DNA from: an uncultured Desulfovibrio sp.
GTDB taxonomy: Bacteria; Desulfobacterota; Desulfovibrionia; Desulfovibrionales; Desulfovibrionaceae
NCBI RefSeq assembly: GCF_902477725.1
Contig: NZ_CABSIF010000003.1
Location: 222,851 to 286,850 of the forward strand
Direction of reading: 5' to 3'
DNA: 64,000 nucleotides
This document shows positions 33,343 through 42,747 of this stretch, piece by piece; within the stretch, counting starts at the first letter, position 1; every line of letters begins with the position of its first letter. Position numbers and translations under genes: made by a program. The notes below the pieces were generated by a model, which worked only from the letters and a program-made list of their open reading frames with translations, had not been told where the DNA came from and did not search any database.

Positions 33343-35157
33343 ATGGATTCGCAGCAGATTACGTTTTCTTCAACCGTCAAATCGCTGGGCCTTGTGTTTG
33401 GCGATATCGGCACGAGCCCTATATATACGCTGGCCGTCATATTCATGCTGACCGAGCGCACAGAAGACCATTTTATCGGCATTCTTTCGCTGATTATCTG
33501 GACTTTGCTGCTGCTTGTGACAGTGGGATATGCGTGGCTGGCCATGAGCCTGAGCAAGGGCGGCGAGGGCGGTACCATTGTGCTGCTTTCCATCCTGCGG
33601 CCCTTGCTGCGCTCTGGCAGAAAAATAGGCTTTGCTTCGATTATGGCCTTTGTGGGCGTTTCACTGCTCATTGGCGATGGGGTCATTACCCCGGCCATTT
33701 CAATTCTTTCAGCCGTGGAAGGTCTGACCCTTGTGCCAGGCTTTGAGGAAACCCCCAAGGTTGCGATTATTGCCGTTGCGCTGGTATTTACAACGGTGCT
33801 GTTTGCCGTACAGAAAAAGGGTAGCGGCGCGGTATCTGGCGTGTTTGGCCCGATTATGGCGTTGTGGTTCGGTGTGCTGGCTGTTTCAGGCATAGCCTCC
33901 ATTACGCAGGCGCCTCAGGTGGTCAAGGCGCTGAACCCCATGTACGCCATTGATTTTATGGTGCACAACGGTATTGCGAGCTTCTTTGTGCTGTCTGAGG
34001 TTATTTTGTGCGCCACAGGCGGCGAGGCTCTCTATGCGGATATGGGGCACATGGGGCGTAAACCCATTATTGCGGCATGGGGCATTGTTTTTGTGGCTCT
34101 GGTGGCCAGCTATATGGGGCAGACCTCGTTTCTTATCCGCAATCCTGATGCCGGGAACGTGCTGTTTGAATTGATCAACAGTCAGGCCAGGCATCTGTAT
34201 GTTCCATTCCTGATACTCAGCCTTATGGCCACGGTCATTGCCTCGCAGGCCCTCATAAGCGGTTTGTTTTCCATCATGTACCAGTGCATGGCAACTCACA
34301 TTATGCCCTTGTTCAAGGTGGACTTTACCTCAAAAGAACTGCACTCGCAGATATATATCAATTCAGTAAACTGGGCTTTGTATGTGGCAGTGGTACTTGC
34401 CATCTGCGGTTTTGGCGAATCTCACAAACTTGCCGCCGCCTATGGTCTTGCCGTTACCGGCACCATGTCCATAACAGGCGTATTCATGGTATGGATTTTC
34501 CATTTGCAGGGGCGGCACTTCAATTCCGTCATTGCGGCCATGGTCTGTGTACTTGATTTCATCTACCTCTTTGCCAATTTTTATAAATTTCCGCACGGCG
34601 GGTACTGGTCCATCCTCATTTCCCTTATTCCGCTTACTGTGATCCTTATCTATACCCGTGGGCAGAGGGCTGCGTACCAACGCATGCGCCCTATGGGCAA
34701 GGAGCAGTTTCTGGAAAAATTTGCCGAAGAGCGGGCCAGAGGCTGCGCCATACGCGGTACAGCCATATTTTTTCTGCGCAGTCTGGACAAGGTTTCGCCC
34801 TACATAGTCAAGACCATGTTCAGCAATGGCATCATTTATGAGCAAAACATCATGCTTTGCATCGGGCGCACCAATGAGCCCATTGGCGTGACATGGCATT
34901 TTGATGAGGACCCCGCTGAGGGCATTCGTGTTTTTGAAGTGGCAGCAGGTTATATGGAGGTAGTTGATATCTACCACATATTGTCTGAGGCGGGCATCAA
35001 GCCGCGTGTCATTTTTTATGGTGTGGAAGACATCCTCACCAGCTCGCCCTTGTGGCGCATTTACGCCATCATCAAAAAACTGGCGCCGTCGTTCGTACAG
35101 TTTTACAAAATGCCGGTGCATGCCGTGCATGGGGTTATCAGTCGCATAGACATGTAG
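33343..35157 (+). CDS. kup: KUP-family potassium uptake protein
   Basis: A 604-residue protein with about twelve membrane spans in residues 10-450 and a cytoplasmic C-terminal domain. LGLVFGDIGTSPIYTLAVIF near the start and GGEGGTIVLLSILRP are KUP signatures; GDGVITPAISILSAVEGL is the core transport motif. It imports K+ with H+. ATG 33343 has GGAGG seven bases upstream; the frame stays open 49 codons upstream with non-transporter sequence. Transcription starts after the lctP terminator; a separate small lipoprotein gene follows 42 bases later. Confidence 0.95.
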   Translation: MDSQQITFSSTVKSLGLVFGDIGTSPIYTLAVIFMLTERTEDHFIGILSLIIWTLLLLVTVGYAWLAMSLSKGGEGGTIVLLSILRPLLRSGRKIGFASIMAFVGVSLLIGDGVITPAISILSAVEGLTLVPGFEETPKVAIIAVALVFTTVLFAVQKKGSGAVSGVFGPIMALWFGVLAVSGIASITQAPQVVKALNPMYAIDFMVHNGIASFFVLSEVILCATGGEALYADMGHMGRKPIIAAWGIVFVALVASYMGQTSFLIRNPDAGNVLFELINSQARHLYVPFLILSLMATVIASQALISGLFSIMYQCMATHIMPLFKVDFTSKELHSQIYINSVNWALYVAVVLAICGFGESHKLAAAYGLAVTGTMSITGVFMVWIFHLQGRHFNSVIAAMVCVLDFIYLFANFYKFPHGGYWSILISLIPLTVILIYTRGQRAAYQRMRPMGKEQFLEKFAEERARGCAIRGTAIFFLRSLDKVSPYIVKTMFSNGIIYEQNIMLCIGRTNEPIGVTWHFDEDPAEGIRVFEVAAGYMEVVDIYHILSEAGIKPRVIFYGVEDILTSSPLWRIYAIIKKLAPSFVQFYKMPVHAVHGVISRIDM

Positions 35158-35199
35158 CCTGGGCGCAATGCCCGAGTATGAGCGCTAGGGAGGCCCGGC

Positions 35200-35475
35200 A
35201 TGCAGAAAAATCCATTGGTTGGCAGCGGCTTGCTTACGTTGTGCCTGATGGCAGGTTGCCTGGCATGCGGATGCACCCCTCGTGAGCGGCCTCCCCTGAC
35301 ATTTGACGATCAGCAGGCCTTGGCGGCCAATCAGCAGTGTCGGGCAGAAGCCACACAGATGAACAATGAGTGGCGCGGTGACACTAGCTACTTCCCGTGG
35401 CGCGCCTATTACGACATGTGCATGAGGCGCTTTGAGATCAGTGATGCGGAAATGCGCAAGCTGCGCCTGCCGTAA
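35200..35475 (+). CDS. Small lipoprotein, 91 aa
   Basis: A 91-residue protein with a short signal peptide (MQKNPLVGSGLLTLCLMAG) and lipobox-like cysteines at C20, C24 and C26 (LMAGC, LACGC). The mature part, PPLTFDDQQALAANQQCRAE onward, is soluble and small, with two more cysteines. It should be anchored to a membrane facing the periplasm. The function is unknown. The ATG has GGGAGG upstream. It lies downstream of kup in the same direction and ends before a strong terminator, so it may be transcribed with kup. Confidence 0.7.
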   Translation: MQKNPLVGSGLLTLCLMAGCLACGCTPRERPPLTFDDQQALAANQQCRAEATQMNNEWRGDTSYFPWRAYYDMCMRRFEISDAEMRKLRLP

Positions 35476-35561
35476 TTACGCCTGCCCCAAGCTAGCCATG
35501 CAAACACAGCAAGGCTTGAGTTGCTGCGCACGTCGACCAAAGTGGTGAGAAACGAAAAAGT

Positions 35562-35596
35562 GCGGCTCAGGTTTGCCCTGTGAGCCGCTTTTTTTT
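35562..35596 (+). terminator. Terminator after the kup / lipoprotein genes
   Basis: The stem GCGGCTCA (35562-35569) pairs with TGAGCCGC (35581-35588) and is followed by eight T. Confidence 0.9.
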
Positions 35597-35691
35597 GATT
35601 TTTGATAGATGGATACGCGCTGGTTCAGTCGAGCTTTGGAGGGGCATTTGTGAAGCAGATTGGGCGTGATGACAGAGGGGCATGCTTCGAT

Positions 35692-35736
35692 GCAAAAAAG
35701 AAGGGTGACTCGTTTGCAGTCACCCTTCTTTTTTGC
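35692..35736. terminator. Long bidirectional hairpin, terminator of lepA
   Basis: A perfect 19-base inverted repeat (35692-35710 with 35718-35736) surrounds a 7-base loop, with A and T runs at the outer stem. It lies 11 bases after the lepA stop and converges with the lipoprotein gene's terminator. Confidence 0.88.
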
Positions 35737-35746
35737 ATTTTCAAAT

Positions 35747-37552
35747 CTATTCGTCGCCCACTTTGAGAGCAGCCAGAAACGCCTCCTGCGGCAACTCGAC
35801 GTTGCCCATGCGCTTCATGCGCTTTTTGCCTTCCTTCTGCTTTTCAAGCAGCTTGCGCTTACGCGTAATGTCGCCGCCATAACACTTGGCTGTCACGTCC
35901 TTGCGGAAGGCTGAAACGGTTTCGCGGGCAATGATCTTCTGCCCGATGGCTGCCTGAATGGCCACCTGGAAAAGCTGGCGGGGAATGCTGCGTTTGAGCT
36001 TGAGCGCCAATCCGCGTCCGTAGGTATATGCGCGATCGCGGTGAACAATGACGGCAAGAGCGTCAACGGTTTCACCATTGAGCATGATATCGAGACGCAC
36101 AAGGTCCGATTCGCGGTAGTCCAACGGATGGTAATCCATGGAGGCGTAACCGCGCGTGGCAGACTTGAGCCGGTCGAAAAAGTCGTAAACAATTTCTGCA
36201 AACGGCAACTCATAAGTGACAACCACGCGGTTGGTGGCCAGATAGTGCAGGTTTTTCTGCATGCCGCGCTTTTCTTCGCACAGCTTCATGACGTTGCCCA
36301 CGTAATCGTTGGGCACGTGGATGTCCATGTTCACATACGGCTCATAAAGCGTGCGGATCTTGGTGGGGTCTGGCAGATGGCTGGGGTTGTCGATCTGCAA
36401 GGTTTTGCCATCGTTTGTGTCTACCTTGTAGACCACAGAAGGCGCGGTGGCGATGAGGCTGACCTCAAATTCGCGTTCCAGCCGTTCCTGAATGATCTCC
36501 ATGTGCAGCAGGCCAAGAAAGCCGCAACGGAACCCAAAACCCAGCGCCTGGGATGTTTCCGGCTCAAAGGAAAAAGCAGCATCGTTGAGCTGAAGTTTTT
36601 CAAGGGCGGTTTTGAGGTTTTCGTACTCGTCTGATTCTGTGGGGTACAGACCGCAGAAAACCATGGGTTTTACTTCCGTAAAGCCGGGAACAGGTGTTGT
36701 GGCAGGGTTTTCCACCAGTGTGATGGTGTCGCCAACGCGCGCATCGCCAAGCTCCTTGATCGAGCCGCACATGAAACCCACCTCGCCAGCGTGAAGCTCG
36801 TTCACATCCGTGGCTTCGGGGGAGAACACGCCAAGGCGCAGCACTTCATATTCCTTGCCAGTGCTCATCAGGCGCACCATGTCGTTACGCTTGATGGCAC
36901 CATCCATAATGCGGAACAGGATAACCACACCCTGATAGCTGTCGTACCACGAATCGAAGATAAGCGCTTTGAGAGGGCCCGCCACATCGCCCTTTGGCGC
37001 GGGGAGGCGGTGCACAATGGCTTCAAGAACAGCATCAACGCCCATGCCCGTTTTGGCGGAAACTGGCATGGCCTCGGAACAGTCAAGGCCGATGCTTTCT
37101 TCGATTTCGGCCTTCACGCGTTCAACTTCCGCGCTGGGCAGATCGATTTTATTAAGCACAGGCACGATTTCGTGGTTGTGATCCAGAGCCAGGTAGACGT
37201 TGGCAAGCGTTTGCGCTTCCACGCCCTGAGTGGCGTCAACAACCAGCAGCGCACCCTCGCAGGCAGCAAGCGAGCGCGAAACTTCATAATTGAAGTCCAC
37301 ATGCCCAGGTGTATCAATGAGGTTGAGTTCATACACCTGCCCGTTCTGCGCCGTGTAGGGGATGCGCACGGATTGGGCCTTGATGGTGATGCCCCGTTCC
37401 CGTTCCAGGTCCATTTTATCCAGATACTGCTGGCGCGCCTCCCGCTTGCTGACAACCTGGGTCAGCTCAAGAATACGGTCGGCCAAGGTGGATTTGCCAT
37501 GGTCGATGTGGGCGATAATGCAAAAATTGCGGATATTTTCCTGGTTGGGCAT
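35747..37552 (-). CDS. lepA: Elongation factor 4 (LepA)
   Basis: A 601-residue translational GTPase. AHIDHGKSTLADRILE is the G1 loop, DTPGHVDFNYEVSRSL the G3 loop and NKIDLPSA the G4 loop. The LepA-specific C-terminal domain follows (MDYHPLDYRESDLVRLDIML and the final VTAKCYGGDITRKRKLLEKQ). LepA binds the ribosome and back-translocates or remodels stalled complexes. ATG 37552 has AGGA seven bases upstream; another ATG two codons earlier (37558) lies too close to it. It is monocistronic and separated from the atp operon by a strong terminator. Confidence 0.95.
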   Translation of the reverse strand: MPNQENIRNFCIIAHIDHGKSTLADRILELTQVVSKREARQQYLDKMDLERERGITIKAQSVRIPYTAQNGQVYELNLIDTPGHVDFNYEVSRSLAACEGALLVVDATQGVEAQTLANVYLALDHNHEIVPVLNKIDLPSAEVERVKAEIEESIGLDCSEAMPVSAKTGMGVDAVLEAIVHRLPAPKGDVAGPLKALIFDSWYDSYQGVVILFRIMDGAIKRNDMVRLMSTGKEYEVLRLGVFSPEATDVNELHAGEVGFMCGSIKELGDARVGDTITLVENPATTPVPGFTEVKPMVFCGLYPTESDEYENLKTALEKLQLNDAAFSFEPETSQALGFGFRCGFLGLLHMEIIQERLEREFEVSLIATAPSVVYKVDTNDGKTLQIDNPSHLPDPTKIRTLYEPYVNMDIHVPNDYVGNVMKLCEEKRGMQKNLHYLATNRVVVTYELPFAEIVYDFFDRLKSATRGYASMDYHPLDYRESDLVRLDIMLNGETVDALAVIVHRDRAYTYGRGLALKLKRSIPRQLFQVAIQAAIGQKIIARETVSAFRKDVTAKCYGGDITRKRKLLEKQKEGKKRMKRMGNVELPQEAFLAALKVGDE

Positions 37553-37772
37553 GATCATGTCCTGAGAAACTGGATTGGTTGGCGGCGAATTTTCCGCGTT
37601 GAACCTGTATTAATATCCAAGATTCGTGCGGAAGTCTATTTTTGCAAGGCGAGAATTCTTGGCAGAATGCCGATTTCAGCCCGAGTCACTGTGGATTGTC
37701 AGGTCGGGCAGATGAAAATGCCGGAGCGGGGAGATTGAAGGCACAACAGACAGAACAGATGGACTTTTAGGA

Positions 37773-37817
37773 AAAAGCAAAGCCGCAGCAGCGCGGACGT
37801 TTCCACGCTGCTGCGGC
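37773..37817 (-). terminator. Terminator of the atp operon
   Basis: On the minus strand GCCGCAGCAGCG (37817-37806) pairs with CGCTGCTGCGGC (37793-37782) over a 12-base loop, followed by a T-rich tail. It lies 25 bases after atpC. Confidence 0.88.
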
Positions 37818-37841
37818 CCAACAAATCTGAAAATTGGTAGC

Positions 37842-38243
37842 TCAGCGGAGCTGGGCCAGTTGCAAGCGCACAACTGCGCGTTGCAGAGCGGCTTCAGCGC
37901 GGACAATGTCCACCTTTTCGTCATGGCTGGTAATGCGCTTTTCAGCGCGTTCCTTGGCTGCCATGGCGCGAGCGGTGTCGATGCTGTCCGCCATCTCTGC
38001 CGATTCGGCCAGCACGGTGAGCACATCGTTGTTCACATCGGCGAAACCGCCGGAGATGAAAACGTGCCCATCTTTGCCGTCAGCGCGGTAGCGCAGGCCG
38101 CCGATCTTCAGGGCAGAAAGCAGGGAAACGTGCTTGGGCAGCACGCCGAATTCGCCCTCAATTCCTGGGCAGACGGCCATTTCCACTTCGCCGCTGACCA
38201 CGGTTTTGTCCGGCGTAACCACTTCAAGTTGCAGCGTGCCCAT
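37842..38243 (-). CDS. atpC: ATP synthase F1 subunit epsilon
   Basis: A 133-residue protein with the N-terminal beta-barrel of epsilon (LQLEVVTPDKTVVSGEVEMA, then PGIEGEFGVLPKHVSLLSAL) and a C-terminal helical pair (AKERAEKRITSH). It forms part of the central stalk and can inhibit ATP hydrolysis. It is the last gene of the operon, 97 bases after atpD, with an AAGGAGTAC ribosome binding site and a terminator 25 bases after the stop. Confidence 0.95.
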   Translation of the reverse strand: MGTLQLEVVTPDKTVVSGEVEMAVCPGIEGEFGVLPKHVSLLSALKIGGLRYRADGKDGHVFISGGFADVNNDVLTVLAESAEMADSIDTARAMAAKERAEKRITSHDEKVDIVRAEAALQRAVVRLQLAQLR

Positions 38244-38340
38244 AGGTACTCCTTCGCTCCTGATATACGCAGATGGCCGGGTTCGGGTCGCGCCTCTTAC
38301 AAGGCGCGACCCAGAACCTCAAAGCGTTGCGATTAACGCC

Positions 38341-39762
38341 TTACTTCTCTTCCTGCAGCTTGCGCTGTTCGTACTTGGCAACGGCCTGTTCAATGCCGCC
38401 CAGCATGTAGAAGTCGCCTTCCGCCATGTGGTCGTATGCGCCGTCCAGAATGCCCTTGAAGCCCTTGATGGTGTCTTCAAGCTTCACATACTGGCCAGGG
38501 GTGCCGGTGAAGGTTTCGGCCACATGGAAGGGCTGCGAGAGGAAGCGCTGAATGCGGCGCGCACGCGCAACGGTCAGCTTGTCTTCGTCAGACAGTTCGT
38601 CCATGCCGAGGATGGCGATGATGTCCTGAAGTTCTTTGTACTTCTGGAGCACCATCTGCACACGACGGGCCACCATGTAGTGATCATCGCCCACAACGTT
38701 GGGGTCGAGGATGCGCGAGGTGGAGTCGAGCGGGTCCACGGCGGGGTAGATGCCAAGTTCTGCGATCTGGCGGGAAAGCACGAGCGTTCCGTCCAAGTGC
38801 GAGAACGTGGTGGCCGGGGCCGGGTCAGTCAAGTCGTCAGCAGGGACGTAAACGGCCTGCACCGACGTGATTGAACCGTTGTTGGTCGAGGTGATGCGTT
38901 CCTGCAAGGCACCAAGGTCAGTACCCAGGGTGGGCTGATAACCCACGGCCGAGGGCATGCGGCCAAGCAGAGCGGACACTTCGGAACCAGCCTGCGTGAA
39001 ACGGAAGATGTTGTCGATGAAGAGCAACACGTCCTGATGTTCTTCATCACGGAAGTATTCCGCGCAAGCAAGGGCCGTAAGGGCCACGCGGGCACGGGCT
39101 CCCGGAGGTTCGTTCATCTGACCGTACACAAGCGTAGCGCGTTCCAGAACGCCTGCGTCCTTGAGTTCGTGGTACAAGTCGTTGCCTTCACGGGTGCGTT
39201 CACCCACGCCCGCGAAAACCGACGAACCGCCGTGCTGCTTGGCGATGTTGTTGATCATCTCCATCAGAATAACGGTCTTGCCCACGCCGGCGCCGCCGAA
39301 GAGGCCCATCTTGCCGCCCTTGGGGAAGGGAACAAGAAGGTCAACGACCTTGATGCCGGTTTCAAGCAGTTCCACCTTGGTGTTCAGATCCGTGAATTTA
39401 GGAGCCGGACGGTGGATGGGATAGTATTTTTCAGCATTGACCGGGCCCAGTTCGTCAACGGGGCGACCGATGACGTTCAGGATACGGCCAACGGCGGCCT
39501 TGCCAACAGGAACCATGATGGGGTTCCCGGTGTCGACCGCATCCATACCGCGGACAAGGCCTTCAGTGGCGTCCATGGCGATGGTACGAACGACGTTGTC
39601 GCCCAGGTGCTGCGCAACCTCACAGATGAGGCTGGGAGCATCGCTATTGTTCGGGTTGGTTATCTCCAGGGCGGTGAAGATACTCGGCAGGTTGCCGTCG
39701 CTGAACTCTACGTCCACCACGGCGCCGATAACCTGAACGACTTTACCGATGTTTTTGCTCAT
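38341..39762 (-). CDS. atpD: ATP synthase F1 subunit beta
   Basis: A 473-residue catalytic subunit. The Walker A loop is GGAGVGKTVILMEMI, the catalytic Glu lies in GVGERTREGNDLYHE, and Walker B is VLLFIDNIFRFTQAGSEVSA. DPAPATTFSHLDGTLVLSR is the family signature. It makes ATP at the alpha/beta interfaces. It follows atpG by ten bases with an AAGGAGCC ribosome binding site. Length and motifs are normal. Confidence 0.98.
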   Translation of the reverse strand: MSKNIGKVVQVIGAVVDVEFSDGNLPSIFTALEITNPNNSDAPSLICEVAQHLGDNVVRTIAMDATEGLVRGMDAVDTGNPIMVPVGKAAVGRILNVIGRPVDELGPVNAEKYYPIHRPAPKFTDLNTKVELLETGIKVVDLLVPFPKGGKMGLFGGAGVGKTVILMEMINNIAKQHGGSSVFAGVGERTREGNDLYHELKDAGVLERATLVYGQMNEPPGARARVALTALACAEYFRDEEHQDVLLFIDNIFRFTQAGSEVSALLGRMPSAVGYQPTLGTDLGALQERITSTNNGSITSVQAVYVPADDLTDPAPATTFSHLDGTLVLSRQIAELGIYPAVDPLDSTSRILDPNVVGDDHYMVARRVQMVLQKYKELQDIIAILGMDELSDEDKLTVARARRIQRFLSQPFHVAETFTGTPGQYVKLEDTIKGFKGILDGAYDHMAEGDFYMLGGIEQAVAKYEQRKLQEEK

Positions 39763-39772
39763 GTTTGGCTCC

Positions 39773-40657
39773 TTAACCCTTCAGCGCTTCAGCGCCGCCG
39801 ACGATGTCGATGAGGTCGCTGGTGATGGAAGCCTGCCGCGTCTTGTTATAGAGCCGCGTCAGCATGTTGATCATCTCGTTGCAGTTACGTGTGGCGTTGT
39901 CCATGGCAGCCATGCGGGCGGCGTGCTCGCTGGCCGAGGTGTCCAACATGCCACGGTAAACCTGCACCTTGACGTAGCGGGGCAAAAGCTCCGCCAACAG
40001 CTTTTCTTCCTGCGGCTCGTACACGTATTCGCAACGGGGCGTTCCGGCCACTTCTGCCACTTCTTCAGCTTCCGGCGTTTGCAACGGCAGAAGGCGAAGG
40101 GTGCGGGGCGGCTGGCTGCCCATGGATACAAACTCGCCGTAGATCAGCCACACTTCGTCGAATGCGAAGGTTTCGTAGCCGTGAATGACTTCTTGCGCCA
40201 CTGAGCTGGCGAGAGCGAAGTCTATGCTCCCCATGCGGTCGCCATAGGCAGTGAGGATCGTGTGCCCGGCAGAACGAATGGCGTCGCGGCCCTTACGTCC
40301 CACACAAGCAAAGCTGATCTCCATCCCTGCCCCGGCTTTTTCCTTCGCCAACCGCATTGCGGTGGCGATGATGTTGCCGTTAAAGCTGCCGCACAGGCCA
40401 CGGTCTGATGTAACCAGCACAATGGCGCAGTGTTTCTTTTCCTCATGTTCTGCCAACAGGGGGTGGGCGTTGCCCTCCACCTTGCTCGACAGTTCGGCGA
40501 GCACGTCGCGGTATTTGGCCGCGTACGGCCTGAAGCGCTCGATGCGGGCCTGGGCGCCGCGCAGTTTCGCCGAAGCCACCATGTTCATGGCCTTGGTGAT
40601 CTGCTTGGTCTTACCGACCCCCACGATCTTCATTTTTACGTCTTTGAGTGAAGGCAT
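39773..40657 (-). CDS. atpG: ATP synthase F1 subunit gamma
   Basis: A 294-residue central shaft subunit. The N-terminal helix MPSLKDVKMKIVGVGKTKQI, then TKAMNMVASAKLRGAQ, and the C-terminal helix AMDNATRNCNEMINMLTRLY, then NKTRQASITSDLIDIVGGAE, form the coiled-coil that turns inside alpha3beta3. Middle segment VTSDRGLCGSFNGNI is also conserved. It lies 26 bases after atpA with GGGAGATAAGC as ribosome binding site. Confidence 0.97.
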   Translation of the reverse strand: MPSLKDVKMKIVGVGKTKQITKAMNMVASAKLRGAQARIERFRPYAAKYRDVLAELSSKVEGNAHPLLAEHEEKKHCAIVLVTSDRGLCGSFNGNIIATAMRLAKEKAGAGMEISFACVGRKGRDAIRSAGHTILTAYGDRMGSIDFALASSVAQEVIHGYETFAFDEVWLIYGEFVSMGSQPPRTLRLLPLQTPEAEEVAEVAGTPRCEYVYEPQEEKLLAELLPRYVKVQVYRGMLDTSASEHAARMAAMDNATRNCNEMINMLTRLYNKTRQASITSDLIDIVGGAEALKG

Positions 40658-40683
40658 GCTTATCTCCCGTATGGAGGGGGCCC

Positions 40684-42192
40684 CTAGGCCTTCCAGCCCT
40701 GCTTGAAGGCGGTAATGGCCTCGGTGAGCGCTTTTTCCACAGCCTCGTCAATGACTTTCTTATCCTTAATGGCGTCAAGCACGTCTTTACGCGTATCACG
40801 CATAAAGGTGAGCATGTCGTCTTCAAACTTGCGGATCTGATCCACCGGCACGTCATCCATGTGACCACGGGTAGCGGCGTAGATGGAGGCGACCTGCTCA
40901 TGCGAGGGCATGGGCTTGTACTGGGGCTGCTTGAGCAGTTCCACCAGACGTGCACCACGATCAAGCTTGGCCTTGGTGCCCTTGTCCAGGTCAGAGCCGA
41001 ACTGGGCAAAAGCCGCAAGTTCGCGATACTGGGCAAGGTCAAGACGCATGGTACCGGCGACCTGCTTCATGGCCTTGATCTGCGCTGCGCCACCCACGCG
41101 GGAAACCGAAAGGCCCACGTTAATGGCCGGACGCACACCGGCGTTGAAGAGGTTGGGTTCCAGGTACACCTGACCGTCGGTGATGGAAATCACGTTGGTG
41201 GGGATGTACGCGGAAACGTCGCCCGCCTGGGTTTCAATGATGGGCAGAGCCGTCAAAGAACCGGCACCAAGACTGTCGTTCACCTTCGCGGCGCGTTCAA
41301 GCAAACGCGAGTGGAGGTAGAACACGTCGCCGGGGAAAGCTTCACGTCCCGGGGGGCGACGGAGCAGCAGCGACATCTGGCGATAAGCCACGGCCTGCTT
41401 GGAAAGGTCATCGTAAATGATGAGGGCGTGCTTGCCGTTGTTGCGGTAGAACTCGGCCATTGCGCAGCCGGTGTATGCCGCAATGTACTGCAAGGGCGCG
41501 GGATCGGACGCCGTGGCTGAAATGATGGTGGTGTATTCCATCGCGCCATGACGGCGCAAGGTGTCGGCCACCAGAGCCACGGACGACTTCTTCTGGCCAA
41601 TGGCCACGTAGAAGCAGTGGATGTCCGTTTCTTTCTGCGCCAGAATGGCGTCAAGGCAAACGGCGGTCTTACCGGTTTGGCGGTCGCCAATGATAAGTTC
41701 GCGCTGTCCGCGGCCAATGGGCGTCATGGCGTCAATGGCCTTAAGGCCGGTAGGCATGGGCTCATGCACGCTCTTACGCGCGATGATGCCGGGGGCCTTG
41801 ATTTCCACCGGGCGCACTTCCGTGGCTTCGATGGGGCCAAGGCCGTCGATGGGCTCACCCAGGGGGTTGAGCACACGACCCATAACGCCGTCGCCCACAG
41901 GCACGGAGAAGATCTTGCCGGTACGCTTGACCGGGTCGCCTTCCTTGATGCCCACGTCCGAACCGAGCAGGGCCACGCCGACGTTGTCTTCTTCAAGGTT
42001 GAGCACCATGCCCATGATGCCGCCGGGGAATTCCAGCAGTTCCATGGACATCGCGTTCTTGACCCCGTAGACACGGGCGATACCGTCACCGACGTAGAGT
42101 ACGGTGCCAGTTTCGCTCATTTCGACGCGCTGCTCGTAGTTTTGGATTTGATCCTCAATGATCTTGCTTATCTCTTCCGCTTTGATCTGCAT
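40684..42192 (-). CDS. atpA: ATP synthase F1 subunit alpha
   Basis: A 502-residue non-catalytic nucleotide-binding subunit. The P-loop is GDRQTGKTAVCLD, Walker B is ALIIYDDLSKQAVAYRQMSL, and PAINVGLSVSRVGGAAQIKA is the family signature containing the arginine finger. It starts three bases after atpH. No anomaly was seen. Confidence 0.98.
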   Translation of the reverse strand: MQIKAEEISKIIEDQIQNYEQRVEMSETGTVLYVGDGIARVYGVKNAMSMELLEFPGGIMGMVLNLEEDNVGVALLGSDVGIKEGDPVKRTGKIFSVPVGDGVMGRVLNPLGEPIDGLGPIEATEVRPVEIKAPGIIARKSVHEPMPTGLKAIDAMTPIGRGQRELIIGDRQTGKTAVCLDAILAQKETDIHCFYVAIGQKKSSVALVADTLRRHGAMEYTTIISATASDPAPLQYIAAYTGCAMAEFYRNNGKHALIIYDDLSKQAVAYRQMSLLLRRPPGREAFPGDVFYLHSRLLERAAKVNDSLGAGSLTALPIIETQAGDVSAYIPTNVISITDGQVYLEPNLFNAGVRPAINVGLSVSRVGGAAQIKAMKQVAGTMRLDLAQYRELAAFAQFGSDLDKGTKAKLDRGARLVELLKQPQYKPMPSHEQVASIYAATRGHMDDVPVDQIRKFEDDMLTFMRDTRKDVLDAIKDKKVIDEAVEKALTEAITAFKQGWKA

Positions 42193-42195
42193 GTG

Positions 42196-42747
42196 CTATT
42201 CACCCCTCTTGAATGTCTCCCGAAGGATTCCCAACTGCGCGCGCAGACTTGCGTCCAGCACCCGGTCACCCATTTTGAGCACCATACCCCCTAGTATGTC
42301 TTTGTCCACGGCAAAGGTCAGCTCAATATCGGTGCCCGCTTTCTGTTGCAAGGTATCCTTGAGCTTAGACTTTTTGTCTGCGGAAAGTTGTACTGCGGTT
42401 ATGCATTGGCCGCGGATGATACCCTTGGCCTCGTCCAGCAGTTTGCCGTACCACGCCGCAATTTCGCTTAGAAAGGCAAGCCTTTCTTTATCTGCAAGCA
42501 GAAAGCAGAAATTACGCATGGTTTCGTCAGCCTTGAGCTTGGTCAGCAGTTTGTCGAGAACTGCCTTCTTTTCGCTTACGCCGATAACAGGGCTTTTCAG
42601 GGTAAGGTCAAGCCCAGGCGCGGCGGCAAGCATTTCACCAAGAGACGCCAGGCAATCGCCACGCGAGCTCAGGGCTGCATCCCCATCCTTTTTGCCAAGC
42701 GCAAAAATTGCGTTGGCATACCTGCGTGCAACCACGGTGTTAATCAA
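42196..42747 (-). CDS. atpH: ATP synthase F1 subunit delta
   Basis: A 183-residue peripheral-stalk subunit. The N-terminal helical domain begins NTVVARRYANAIFALGKKDG, and the C-terminal ILGGMVLKMGDRVLDASLRA, then QLGILRETF, is the OSCP/delta signature. It links the F1 head to the b/b' stalk. Its start overlaps the end of atpF by four bases, typical of this operon. Confidence 0.95.
   Translation of the reverse strand: MINTVVARRYANAIFALGKKDGDAALSSRGDCLASLGEMLAAAPGLDLTLKSPVIGVSEKKAVLDKLLTKLKADETMRNFCFLLADKERLAFLSEIAAWYGKLLDEAKGIIRGQCITAVQLSADKKSKLKDTLQQKAGTDIELTFAVDKDILGGMVLKMGDRVLDASLRAQLGILRETFKRGE

Noticed and set aside
36791..37738. A 315-codon plus-strand frame opposite lepA
   Set aside because: It only mirrors lepA codon structure.
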